Assembly: GCA_002211745.1 (NCBI GenBank)
Contig: CP022114.1
Location: 4,310,645 to 4,374,644 of the forward strand
Reading direction: 5' to 3'
DNA length: 64,000 bases
Origin: Kluyvera genomosp. 3
GTDB taxonomy: Bacteria; Pseudomonadota; Gammaproteobacteria; Enterobacterales; Enterobacteriaceae
Shown: positions 50,691 through 60,454 of the stretch, one piece after another
How positions within the stretch are numbered: position 1 is the stretch's first letter
Layout of the letters: each line of letters begins with the position of its first letter
Translations under genes and position numbers: made by a program
The notes under the pieces: model-generated
Databases searched by the model: none
What the model was told of the DNA's origin: nothing
What the model saw: the letters and a program-made list of their open reading frames with translations, nothing else

Positions 50691-50900
50691 AATACACTTT
50701 GCACAGCATAGTGCATACTTGGCTGTTCTGACTTTGATATCTGTTAGAACCATGCTTATCCCCTCCCTGTTGGTACAAGCATTATCGAACCGGAAATACC
50801 ATCATCTGTACCAACATCTGTTGATAGATGCACGTTGAAGTCGGTTGAACTTGAGAGAGTTAATATAACGGGAATGATGGGTAAATACTGGATTTCAGAC

Positions 50901-50925
50901 ATAAAAAAAGACCTCAGTTGAGGTC
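50901..50925 (-). terminator. Intrinsic terminator, minus strand
   Basis: GACCTCA (50910-50916) and TGAGGTC (50919-50925) form a tight hairpin that, read on the minus strand, is followed by CTTTTTTTAT. Confidence 0.7.
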
Positions 50926-50939
50926 CATTTACATGCTTT

Positions 50940-50963
50940 TGGTGCGAAGGAAGGACTCAAACA
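50940..50963 (+). other. Degenerate attachment-like copy of the leuX 3' end
   Basis: TGGTGCGAAGGAAGGACTC followed by AAAC resembles the complement of the leuX 3' end at 60096-60118 (TGGTGCCGAAGGCCGGACTC, then GAAC), with one gap and three mismatches. It lies at the left edge of the P4-like element, where an att site would be expected. The divergence means it may be a vestige or come from another tRNA gene. Confidence 0.35.
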
Positions 50964-51180
50964 CTGACATAAGACAATGTTATGTAAAGATTTTTTAATA
51001 TAAAAACAGATTTATGCCCCATTTGTGCCCCACTATTTTCTTACCATCGGTAAAAAAGACGAGTTTTTAGCCATTTGTAATCAAAGCACAATTTTTATAT
51101 CCCGGTTAGGTTCCGTGCAACGGATCCAAACCAAAAGTCCTCAACACCCAAAATTTCTTTTTCTTTAGAAAAGCGTGCAC

Positions 51181-51262
51181 ACTATTCACTACCACATAAT
51201 TAACTTTAATATCAATAAAATAGAAGTTAACTATATGGTGTAGAGTGAACAGTAAACTCTAC
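51181..51262. repeat. Possible P4-type replication iteron remnants
   Basis: AGTGAACAGT (51244-51253) differs by one base from the P4 alpha iteron GGTGAACAG(A/T). An inverted, weaker copy, ACTATTCACT, lies at 51181-51190. The region also has a hairpin GTAGAGT/ACTCTAC. It is AT-rich and lies just beyond the 3' end of the alpha gene. Two partial copies are thin evidence for an origin. Confidence 0.3.
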
Positions 51263-51270
51263 ATTTATTG

Positions 51271-51298
51271 AAAAGAAAAAACCCGGCGTATGCCGGGT
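51271..51298 (-). terminator. Terminator of the P4-like alpha gene
   Basis: ACCCGGC (51281-51287) pairs with GCCGGGT (51292-51298); on the minus strand the stem is followed by TTTTTTCTTTT. It lies 11 bases after the alpha stop codon. Confidence 0.85.
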
Positions 51299-51308
51299 CA
51301 GTTATACG

Positions 51309-53636
51309 TTAATTGGTTGCTGGGCCATCGCACTTAGGTAGCCAGTCAGCATTGCTTTCCTCTCTGAGTGCCAGATTGGTCTGCATTCCCTGATTGGTCC
51401 GCCGCTTCTCGTACTGCAGCCCATACTCTTTCAGCATTAACGGCAGCCCTTGCCAAACATGGTCAGACTGAGCGTATTTTTATAGCCATTGGCTTCCATG
51501 TAGACCAGATAGGCATGGTAAAGGTATGTACGAGGCTGACGTGGGACAATGTTAGCGTTCCCCATAAACATTCCCGTGGTGTCAGGCAGGACTTCAAGGT
51601 ATCCGCAAAAATCAAACGCAGAATCAGCATCACGCTTGATGGTGAGCGCTTCATCGGAGTTCTGCTGCGACTGAAGTAATGTCCTGGCACTCATTGGGTC
51701 ACTGAAACGCTGCATAAGCTGGCGAACAATCACTGCCAGCTCGCTAGCAATCTTCTCTTTGAGCTGAGTATCACGTTCCTCCGGGCTATCTGATCAGGGA
51801 AATGCAGGATCACCCTTCGGCGTGAAACTCCACCACTACGATCAGTGAAACGCATCGGGTTATTGTTCACAGCCAGAATAACTGCAGGAATGTGGGTTGA
51901 ATAGGCGTTCTGGTATTTGGGATCAACGGATACCGCATCACCGCCAGTGATGGCTTTTAGTCCGGCCCCGTCACCGCTCCACTTTTCCTGGTCGGGAAGT
52001 CGAATCAGTGAGAAACCAATTAATGCGGCTCGTTCTCGTGGTGACTCAAGCATTTCAATGGTTGCGGAGGTAGCATTATCCTCACCTGCCAGCATTGTTG
52101 CTATTTCAGCCAGAATACTCTTTCCGCTTCCGCCAGGACCAGTGACCTCCAGAAACAGCTGCCAGTCATAACGGTTAGCCAGCACCATAAATAATGCCGC
52201 CAGGATAATGTCCCGCTTTTCAGGTTTGAAACCTGCGGCACGATCCAGCCAGCGCCAGAATGCCGGAGCATGGGTTTCCAGTGCCTCACCGTCAACAGGC
52301 TGTGTGTAATCCACCTCACACAGCGTACGTAACCAGTGCTTCTTATCGTGCGGGCTGAACAATCCCGTTCGGGTGTCGAGCACGCCGTTGCGGAAACCGA
52401 TCAACTGCCGCGCCGGATTCTGCTGTTGCGGAACTATCAGTTTGAGGGTTTCCACGAGAGAGGCAATTTTCCCGGATGAAAAAGGTGCGCCGAGGCGCTG
52501 AAACAGCGCAGCGACATCACGGGCAAAATCGGCGTAATAGATAACTTTCCAGGTCCCCGCCTCATAGCGTGAAAGGAGCTGCCCGTTCGGGTCTACTGCC
52601 AGTGAATTTTTATAGTGATCCACTACCCTCTGCGCTTTTTCGCTGACGCTCAGAGCGGTAAATTCAGCTTCGCTCATTGTGTCGAAAGGGCTGGCAATAG
52701 CTGGTTTTATTACTTCATAAATTGCCAGCCGGGTGGCTTCTTCGCCGTTCTGCGTGAATGCATCGTTCCAGTCACCATACACAGGTGGGAGCGCCATTGT
52801 GCAATTGCAGGCCCTGGCAGCAGCTTCGCCCTTGTTTGCCCCGCACCGTTGAGATCGCGGTCAGCAGCAATAATTATCTGGTGCGTTGGGTACTGACTGC
52901 AGGCAATGCTCGCCAGGGAAAGGAAATTGACGGATGAAAAGGCCACCATGACAGCATCGCCAGTCAGATGGTTGATAGTGAGTGCGGTAGCATATCCTTC
53001 CGCTATCCAGAGCCGTTTGGCTGCTTTGGCAGTGCCTTCAATCAGGTAAAAGGCATTCTTAACCTGACCGCCTTTAAGGAAGCATTTGCCCCATCAGCGT
53101 TGATTAACTGCAGATTTACCAGCTCTCCATCTGCATACAATGGAACGATAAGATCTCCCGCGCGAAATGCCACACCACCGACTTTATGCATGGCGGTTAA
53201 TTCCCGGCAAGGCAGTGCAGTAAGCCCTTTACTCGTCAGATAGGCATTGCCAGTGGTCTGACGGGACTTATCAAACAAACGGGAAGCCAGCACTGCTGCA
53301 GCTTTTTTCCCGTCCTCTTTTTCAGGAGAACCAGATTCAAGCATTTCCTGAGATACTGGCGGCAGGTTTCCGGTAATGCCGTTTATTCTGTCTGCCGCTT
53401 CACTAATGCCTACATCCAGTACTTTACTTACTAGCGCCAGGCCATCACCTGCCCGCACTGGTTACAGAACCACGTTCCCCGCCCTTCCTGGTCATCAAAT
53501 CGAAAGCGGTCTTTCCCGGCACAGACCGGGCAGGGCTGGTGCCGATTTTTCAGTACTTTTACGCCAGCGCGGGTAAAATTCTTGACCAGTGACCACGAGC
53601 TGCTTTCTCAGCCTGGCTAACTTTCATTCCTGACAT
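51309..53636 (-). CDS. P4 alpha-like primase/helicase, frameshifted
   Basis: A replication protein of about 778 residues, the size of P4 alpha (777). The N-terminal zinc finger is seen as PCPVCAGKDRFRFDD and WFCNQCGAGDGL. A TOPRIM-type primase part follows (AADRDLNGAGQ). The SF3 helicase has Walker A TGPGGSGKS and FSLIRLPDQEKWSGDGAG, AVNNNPMRFTD. Frame losses at about 53560, about 53075, about 52815, about 51785 and about 51440 break it; the segments are collinear and the natural end is DGPATN. The start is the ATG at 53634-53636. It marks the island as a P4-like phage satellite. Confidence 0.85.
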
Positions 53637-53649
53637 TGTGCGGCCCTCC

Positions 53650-53971
53650 TTAGTGCAGCGCTGGTTTGTTGAGGTGACGGGAACAAAGTTCATCCATGAC
53701 CGTCATTCCGAGCAATGAGAGAACCGGACAGGCTTTAAGCGGCCCGACTCCATCAGATCCGAAAGCAACGCGCAGGCAATTTCCAGCCCTCTTTGCTGCC
53801 CATGCTGGCGCAGATAGAACCCTTCCAGCTCGGGGCTATGGCATCTTCAAGTTCAGCGAGCGTCAGGCCGGAATAACGTTCCTGATGATTGCTGAGAGCC
53901 AGCCAGGCACAGGCAACGGCACGGCGATACAGAGCGGCACGAAGTGCCAGATGAGATTCACAGCATTTCAT
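53650..53971 (-). CDS. Small P4-satellite protein (DUF5375-like), frameshifted
   Basis: About 107 residues, beginning [20 protein letters not shown] and continuing [12 protein letters not shown]. Two restored bases (about 53828 and about 53743) carry it through [17 protein letters not shown] to [15 protein letters not shown]. It lies 13 bases upstream of alpha, in the position of the small conserved P4-family gene annotated as DUF5375. Function unknown. Confidence 0.55.
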
Positions 53972-54192
53972 CAGGCCACCTCCGCATTCATCAGGTCGTC
54001 ATGGCAGCGTTGCACCACTCCATCCAGTTGCTCTGTCATCAGATAGATGAGGGAAACCAGTTGTTCGCATTGGGCACCTGCTGGCTTTTCATAACAGTCC
54101 TGCAGGGCTGCCATGCCAGTTACATACTCACCCACATTGCGTAAATGTTTCAGCCTTACAACATCGTCGTAGGAGATCTCAAACTGGTTCAT
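53971..54192 (-). CDS. Small P4-satellite protein of unknown function
   Basis: An intact 73-residue acidic helical protein, [20 protein letters not shown] to DDLMNAEVA, overlapping its neighbours on both sides by one to four bases. Tight packing in the satellite operon supports it as real. I do not know its function. Confidence 0.6.
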   Translation of the reverse strand: MNQFEISYDDVVRLKHLRNVGEYVTGMAALQDCYEKPAGAQCEQLVSLIYLMTEQLDGVVQRCHDDLMNAEVA

Positions 54193-54745
54193 AGCATCAC
54201 CTCCCCGGCAGGCAGGCGTGCAGAGAGGGAGAGCACATAATCACGGACCAGCGAAAGACGCGCGGAACGCTCATCGCAGGCTACAGTGCGAAGCATACAA
54301 ATGCGGGGTTGAGTGTCAGTACGGCGGATTGCGGCAAACACAAAGACATATTGCGGGTATGACGGGGTGAGGATTGTAGCCATGATGGCAGCCTCCAATA
54401 AGTAGCGGTTATTGCTACCACCGGAAACGCCAATTTCACTGGTGGCAGCCCGAACGGGGTTGGCGTAACCGGCCTTATTGGAAACCGGCCAGCCCGAAGG
54501 CTGCCCGCCCGGACTGCCATTATCTTGAATGAACCACGGTGTACACACAAACACCACAGCCCGGAAAATGGGTGTGCCTGAGCTACGACGTAAAAAAAGA
54601 CGCAAGGCGCGTCAGTTGTCGCCAATAAGTTACACGGAACGCCAATTCCGGCTGCCGATTTTGCGACAGCAGAAAAACTATACCTGGAAATGACGGCAGT
54701 AAGCAAGCCAGAAAAAAGGGATTTAATGTATTCAGGTATCATCAT
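54189..54745 (-). CDS. Icd-like host cell division inhibitor family protein, frameshifted
   Basis: A frame starting [15 protein letters not shown] (54745) contains [18 protein letters not shown] and [16 protein letters not shown]. It then shifts to a frame reading [40 protein letters not shown] and [11 protein letters not shown]. Together these match the P4-family Icd-like proteins, which in P4 are linked to inhibition of host cell division. Base loss is near 54400. It overlaps the alpA fragment. Confidence 0.65.
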
Positions 54746-54891
54746 GCATCACATCCCCGCCCACGGGCGCTGATACGGTCCGCCATCCATGCGCTGACCT
54801 CAGACTGTGCCCAGGCGACATTTTTACCGCCAAGCGGGATCTGCTTCGGAAACGCATCGCGGCTGATCAGGTCGTAAATCAATGAGGTCAT
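54742..54891 (-). pseudogene. AlpA-family regulator, N-terminally truncated
   Basis: A 49-residue frame, MTSLIYDLISRDAFPKQIPL to [10 protein letters not shown], matches the C-terminal two thirds of AlpA/P4 Vis regulators, including NVAWAQSEVSAWMADRI. The first 20 or so residues, with most of the helix-turn-helix (normally RLPEVMxLCGLSRST), are missing. Similarity ends abruptly at about 54890, where AT-rich DNA leading to hamA begins, so this is a recombination junction. Confidence 0.75.
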
Positions 54892-55054
54892 ACTCAATAA
54901 TTTGGCTATCAGCCAGTCACATGCTTAATGCTACAACTTGATAGCTCAATTTTTATCACGCATACTGCTGGCATTATCCGTAATCAGATAACTCCTAAAG
55001 AACTGATTAGAACGGCTTCAAATCACAACTTTAGACTGAGAGGTTGAACAAGGA

Positions 55055-56092
55055 ATGAAATCTGAAGACACTAATTCGTTACATAAAATATACAATCCAG
55101 TTTATGGACTTGATAATATCGTATTACTTGCACAAGAGTGTCAGTCTACAGATCCAGTAAAAGTTAATCTTCTTTGCTTAGGATTCAAAGAAGACTTACC
55201 CAAAGACAAAGAGCTTGCTGAAACTTTATTTTTAGAGTTAGTTCATTATTGCATTCCCCATCCAGTTATAGCGAAAAGAAAAGCCTTAAGTCAAACTGAA
55301 GGCAAAGATGAGGCAAGGCTTTATAGTGAACTTGCAAGAGAAGCACGTAGTCTTTTTATGAAATATAAATTAGAAAGTACGTTAACTATAAAAAAAGGTG
55401 AAACTCAGGAGAAGTTTGAACAACGAGTAAGGAATGCTAATTTACGCTATGGTGAAGTGGGTGAATTAATATCATATTGTATAGCAATCCATTTTTTAAA
55501 AGCAGCGCAATTAGTCTCAAAAATGGCTCTCAAAACATCATCTGAAATGCCTGTTTTTGGACTGGATGGAATACATGCAACCGTAGATGACGAGGGAACA
55601 TTAACGGTTTTTTATCTAGAATCTAAAATGACAAGAGAGTTCACTAGTGGCTCTGAACAATTTTCTAAATCAGTAAGTGGTTTTGAAAGCGATAGAAAGA
55701 GCCGTAGAAATGAATATAGAATACTACAAGATTTGAGCAACTTAGAGTCCCTAGAGGGAGAGGAGCGAAAGAAAGCAGTACAATACTTTGATCCTTATTC
55801 AAGTGAATCATCAAATGTCAGAGAGCGCTTCGTTGGAATTATTGCCTACAATGAAGAAGGTTATAAAAATAAAATAGCAATTGACGATGAATCCCCACTT
55901 TCCATCCATTTAGATCACTTTAAGAAAAGTTATATCGGTAGTTATAAAGATAAAGTAAAAATTATAACAGAAGACCTATCAAAAGCGGGAGCGACCCCGC
56001 AAAAATGTAGGGCGTACATCTTTGCATTGCCTGACGTTGATACTTTTAAATTGGATTTTGCAAAGGAGTTATCAGGTGAACACTTTAGCTAA
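55055..56092 (+). CDS. hamA: HamA, DUF1837 nuclease of a Hachiman defence system
   Basis: An intact 345-residue protein. The DUF1837 core (about residues 130-215) reads GEVGELISYCIAIHFL, SKMALKTSSEMPVFGLDGIH and VFYLESKMTREF. Asp171 and Glu189-x-Lys191 have the spacing of a PD-(D/E)xK nuclease site. HamA is the effector nuclease of Hachiman, a two-gene antiphage system with the helicase HamB; the pairing here is exact, with the hamB start inside the last 17 bases of hamA. The gene is far richer in A and T than the chromosome and the P4-like genes, so it came from elsewhere. Confidence 0.88.
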   Translation: MKSEDTNSLHKIYNPVYGLDNIVLLAQECQSTDPVKVNLLCLGFKEDLPKDKELAETLFLELVHYCIPHPVIAKRKALSQTEGKDEARLYSELAREARSLFMKYKLESTLTIKKGETQEKFEQRVRNANLRYGEVGELISYCIAIHFLKAAQLVSKMALKTSSEMPVFGLDGIHATVDDEGTLTVFYLESKMTREFTSGSEQFSKSVSGFESDRKSRRNEYRILQDLSNLESLEGEERKKAVQYFDPYSSESSNVRERFVGIIAYNEEGYKNKIAIDDESPLSIHLDHFKKSYIGSYKDKVKIITEDLSKAGATPQKCRAYIFALPDVDTFKLDFAKELSGEHFS

Positions 56093-58622
56093 TGAAGTCA
56101 TCAACCAAATAAAAAGTCGTTTAGAATTTAAAAATGATCTTGTTTTTTTATTTGCACACTCTTTTTTGCAGAAGCATACACAAACTTCTTTCTCTGCACT
56201 TCAAGGCAAAATAGAAAGTGACAGTGTCGTTATATACAAAAGATTAATTGAGTCTGCATACTTATTTTCCCAATCCGAGTCAGACGAGGATAAAAACTTA
56301 GCTCAAAGCATTGCATATCATCTAAATATAATTACAAGTGATAACTATTTAAAACAATTATCTGAAAATTTATTAAGGGCACTTGGTAACTTCCCAGGAG
56401 CAAGTTATTTAAAAGAAAAAAATGGATTTATACCAGAAACCTTTTATGCTTATTTAAAAAGATCTTTCATTGAAAATGAAAATAAAGTAAAAATAGCCAA
56501 CAAAGAGATAATATTAACGAACTTTCAAAAGAAAGTATGGGAATCATTACATTCAAATGTTCCACAAGCTATATCTGCTCCAACCTCAGCTGGTAAATCG
56601 TTTTTAGTCGTAGAGATGCTTGCCAATAGGATAATTAGTGGGGAATTAAACTCTGCTATTTATATAGCACCTACTCGAGCCTTAGTAAATGAGATAACAC
56701 AAAAATTTATTAACAAGACTTTACCATATCAAAATGAAGTTAGAGTAACATCCATACCTACAATTAACGGTGAATATTATAAACAGATATTTGTCTTAAC
56801 ACAGGAAAGGCTACAGGTCCTTCTTGATAATTTTAAAAACAAAATAGACATAGTAGTTATTGATGAGGCCCAATCAATTTCTGACGAAATTAGGGGGATG
56901 ATATTACAGGATTGCCTAGACAAAATAAGCATACAAAACCCAGATGCAAAATATGTTTTTCTTGTGCCTGGTGCCGAAGGCTTCAATGATTTAGCTGATA
57001 TTATTGGTATTGATACAATCCACGTAGAAAAAACCAATTTATCTCCAGTGGTCCAAAACAAAATAATTATTAAAGTAGACCCTGCGAAAGAAAATAACTT
57101 ACAACTATCATTATTAGATAACTCAAACATATTATCTATAGGTGAATTAACTTCAACAAGAGGATTTGCTAATGAAAATACTAGATTAGCTGCTGTAGCT
57201 TTAGAATTAGGAAAAGATGAGGGCTCTCTTGTTTATGGAACCGGAGCTGCTAATGCAGAAGACGTTGCCAAGCAAATATCATCTGGGTTGCCTCTTCTAG
57301 AAAATGATAGCGATTTGAAAGAACTTTCAAATTTTATAAAAAAACATGTCCATAAGGATTACTCTCTTGCAAATCTGGTATTAAGAGGGGTGGGGTATCA
57401 TTATGGTAAAATGCCTAGCTTATTAAGAGAAACATTAGAAAAAAACTTTACAAATAACAATCTTAAGTTTTTAGTGTGTACTACAACTCTATTCCAAGGG
57501 GTTAATCTTCCAGCAAAAAATGTTTTTATTGATACACCTACTCGAGGGAACAGAGGGGAAGCATTAGATCCAGCATCGCTTTGGAATTTCGCAGGACGGG
57601 CTGGTAGACTAGGTTATGCATTCTCGGGAATGTTTATCTTATTGATTATGATGATTGGGAAACAAAACCTTTAGATTCTAAAATAGATTTCAAAATTACA
57701 TCATCTTTTAAGAAAGTAATCAATGAAGATTTTGACACAGTAATATCCCGTTTAGATAAAAACAATCATTTAGGAGTAAGCCAATATAGTAATGTTGATG
57801 CAGCGGCGGGTCTTTTAATTTCCAGAGCAGCAAAAGGCGATTTACACAATTTTCTTGAGAGATCTTTTCGAACGATTCCTGATAAATCTAAGCTTGAAAT
57901 TATTGAAGATGCTACATATAGCTCACTAGAATCTCTTAATATCCCCATAATATATTGACGTTAAACTGGACTGTCGATCCATTTGGGCAGGAAAGATTAT
58001 ACAATAGATTTATTCAGAAGATAAAAGATAATAAGATTGACGAACTTATACCACGACATCCTTCAGGCAATGTTTACACTAATTACGTTGGTGTTTTTAG
58101 CAGAATAAATAAATACATTCTCAATCATAATACATCTAAGTTTTCTAACTACCTCACAGCCATGGCATTAAATTGGATGAGAGGGAAATCCCTTCCAGAG
58201 ATCATATCTCTTTCGATAGCAAAGAAAAAGAAAAAAATTCTACCCGACCAGTGAATGTAGACCGAGCTGTACGAGAGGTTTTTGATTTCGTTGAGGATAA
58301 CCTGCGATTCAAATACGTTCAACTTGGTAAGGCATATATTGATTTATTGCGACAAGCTTTAATTGAAAATAATCAAGCTGAAAAAGCGGAAGAAATATAT
58401 GACTTCCCTTTATCACTTGAATTAGGTGTTTCCTCAATAGCTGGACAAGTTTTTATTGAGCTAGGGCTATCAAGAATATCAGCATCCTATCTCGAAAATA
58501 TAATCCCAAACTCTAATCCTACAATAAGCACGGCAAAAGAGTGGCTAAGAAACAATGATTATGATTCATTAAACTTGCCACTTACCATTTATTCAGAATT
58601 AGAAGACAAAGGATTGTTATAA
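56076..58622 (+). CDS. hamB: HamB, SF2 helicase of a Hachiman defence system (frameshifted)
   Basis: About 849 residues. I chose the GTG at 56076 (MNTLANEVINQIKS), which has AAAGGAG eight bases upstream, over an ATG 54 bases earlier. Helicase motifs are Q-motif region LTNFQKKVWESL, Walker A SAPTSAGKSF, DEAQ in place of DEAH (VVIDEAQSIS), motif IV-V TTTLFQGVNLPAKNV and motif VI FAGRAGRLGYA. Three single-base losses, at about 57628 (CGGGAATG), about 57946 (CCCC) and about 58212 (CTTTCG), break the frame; restored, it ends YSELEDKGLL. HamB senses aberrant DNA and licenses HamA in studied systems. Confidence 0.87.
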
Positions 58623-58635
58623 TATCATTAGACAT

Positions 58636-58662
58636 GAAAGGGCTGTATTCTTCAGCCCTTTC
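58636..58662. terminator. Bidirectional terminator between hamB and int
   Basis: GAAAGGGCTG (58636-58645) pairs with CAGCCCTTTC (58653-58662) around TATTCTT, between two convergent genes. Plus-strand exit reads TTAAAAAA and minus-strand exit reads ATGTC, so plus-strand function is the more plausible. Confidence 0.7.
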
Positions 58663-58671
58663 TTAAAAAAA

Positions 58672-59934
58672 TTAATTGCGATTGTTCATTTTGGCGAAAT
58701 CATATGGTGTTATGTAAATGATTTTTATCTCATCAAGATAGTCAGCCCACCACTGGACCATCAACCGGCGCTCATCCAAATGTTCAGAAGTATGAATATA
58801 TGCTGCACGTACATTGTTACGTTCCGAGTGGCTTAGCTGGCGCTCTATCGCATCATCGCTCCATAAACCTGACTCTCCCAACGCACCACGCGCCATCGTC
58901 CTAAACCCATGTCCGCAGACCTCTGTTTTAGTGTCATAGCCCATCGCACGTAATGCGCTATTTACCGTGTTTTCACTCATAACCTTGGTTGGGTCATGAT
59001 CCCCGGAAAAAGCAGCTCTTTATCACCACTAATCTGCTTGAGCTGCTCTAACAAAGCCATCGCCTGCAGACTAAGCGGAACGATATGCTCCTCTTTCATC
59101 TTCATGCCACGGTATGAGTACCGCACGCCTTTAATTTCTTCTCTTTTTGCAGGTACACGCCAGAGAGACTTATCGAAGTCGAACTCATCCAACGCGCGAA
59201 ACGTAATTCACTGGAACGTACAAAAGTTAGTAAGGAAAGCTCAACCGCGATCCGTGTCATTATACGGCCACGATATGCAGCAAGACGTGCAAGAAACTCA
59301 GGGAATCGACTTGAGGGTAAAGCGGGGTAATGTCGCGCTTTGGTTGTCGATAGCGCACCGGCCATATCACTGGCCGGATTAGAGTCGATGTAATCGTTCT
59401 GAACGGCATAACGCATTACAGCCGTGACACGTTGTTGAAGACGCTGCGCAACGTCATGCTTACCACTGGCATCAACTTTTTTAATCGGTGCTAACAGGTG
59501 GCTGGTTTTAAGCTGCCGAATGTCGGACGAACCGATATGAGGGAAGATATAAAGCTCAAGATAGCGCAGAACGCGTGATCGATGGTCTTCACTCCAGCGC
59601 TTGTTACTGGCATGCCATTCACGAGCAATGGTTTCGAAAGTGTATGCCCCGAATTCTCAGCCTGAGCTTCTTTCTGTTCGGCTTTTGGGTCAATGCCCTG
59701 TACTAAGAGCTTTTTAGCCTCGTCACGCTTTGCTCTTGCCTGAGCAAGCGTCACCGTAGGCCAAACACCAAAGGCAAGGCGATCCTCTTTTTTGTCAGAG
59801 GGGCGTCTGTATTTCATGCGCCAGTATTTAGAACCCTTGGCCGAAACCTCAAGATACAAACCGCCGCCATCGGCCATTTTGTAGGTTTTGTCTTTTGGCT
59901 TGGCGGTCTCGACCTGTCTGGCGTTGAGCTTCAT
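58672..59934 (-). CDS. int: P4-type tyrosine integrase at leuX (frameshifted)
   Basis: About 421 residues. The start MKLNARQVETAKPKDKTYKM, with ADGGGLYLEV following, is the P4/CP4-57 integrase N-terminal domain. Catalytic residues are visible: Arg in LTFVRSSELRFARW, His-x-x-Arg in GHGFRTMARGALGE, and the Tyr region in ERNNVRAAYIHTSEHLDERR. Losses at about 59600, about 59510, about 59205 and about 58990 break it, while all catalytic boxes are kept. The gene starts 161 bases from the leuX 3' end and points away from it, the normal layout for an element integrated in this tRNA. Confidence 0.88.
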
Positions 59935-60095
59935 CTGGGGGCACATTTTTTATCGAAGTTAAGATGCCCCCAATTATGCCCCAATGACATCCGGATTTCA
60001 ACGGACTACCTCGGACAACTCAGGACGTAAAATCGCTGCAAACGTTGATTTTAAAGGGTTTGATGGAATTTCTCGGATGGTCTGGGAAGTACTAA

Positions 60096-60118
60096 TGGTG
60101 CCGAAGGCCGGACTCGAA
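60096..60118. other. Probable att core within the leuX 3' end
   Basis: The last part of the leuX gene (CCA end and T-arm, read on the minus strand) lies at the island boundary beside int. P4-type integrases recombine inside such tRNA 3' ends and restore the tRNA. The other candidate copy is the degenerate one at 50940. Confidence 0.55.
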
Positions 60119-60180
60119 CCGGCACGTATTTCTACGGTTGATTTTGAATCAACTGCGTCTACCGATTTCGCCACTCCGGC
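60096..60180 (-). tRNA. leuX: tRNA-Leu (anticodon CAA)
   Basis: 85 bases with the long variable arm of a leucine tRNA and encoded CCA. It starts GCCGGAGTGGCGAAATCGG, has anticodon loop TTCAAAATC and ends CCTTCGGCACCA. It differs from E. coli leuX by a G-U wobble in the acceptor stem and one D-loop base. leuX is a well-known integration site for islands in enterobacteria. Confidence 0.97.
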
Positions 60181-60208
60181 ACGGAAAGGTATGCGGAAAA
60201 CGTTGTGG

Positions 60209-60236
60209 ATTATACCTGTCACGCGCCACCATGCAA
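60209..60236 (-). promoter_or_regulatory. leuX promoter
   Basis: On the minus strand, TTGCAT (60231-60236) and a perfect TATAAT (60209-60214) are 16 bases apart, with the -10 box 28 bases upstream of the tRNA 5' end. Confidence 0.8.
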
Positions 60237-60454
60237 GCGTCAGTCACCCACTCCGCCACTAAGTGTCTAAAAAAACATCGACTCCCCACAAAACCCTTAA
60301 CCACCGCTAACTCAGCCGCCAGCCAGTGCTTTTTCCTGGAATCCGCCTCGCAAAAAAATGCAACGTGACCAGGTCGGTTTACATTTCCTTGTATTTGATA
60401 TGAGATCACGTAACTAAATCCCGTAATAACAGTCACCGCTTTCAGGACACCGTC

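Noticed and set aside
49751-50930. A CRISPR array or repeat cluster in the gene-poor stretch
   Set aside because: I see no regularly spaced repeats; most of it is integrase relic.
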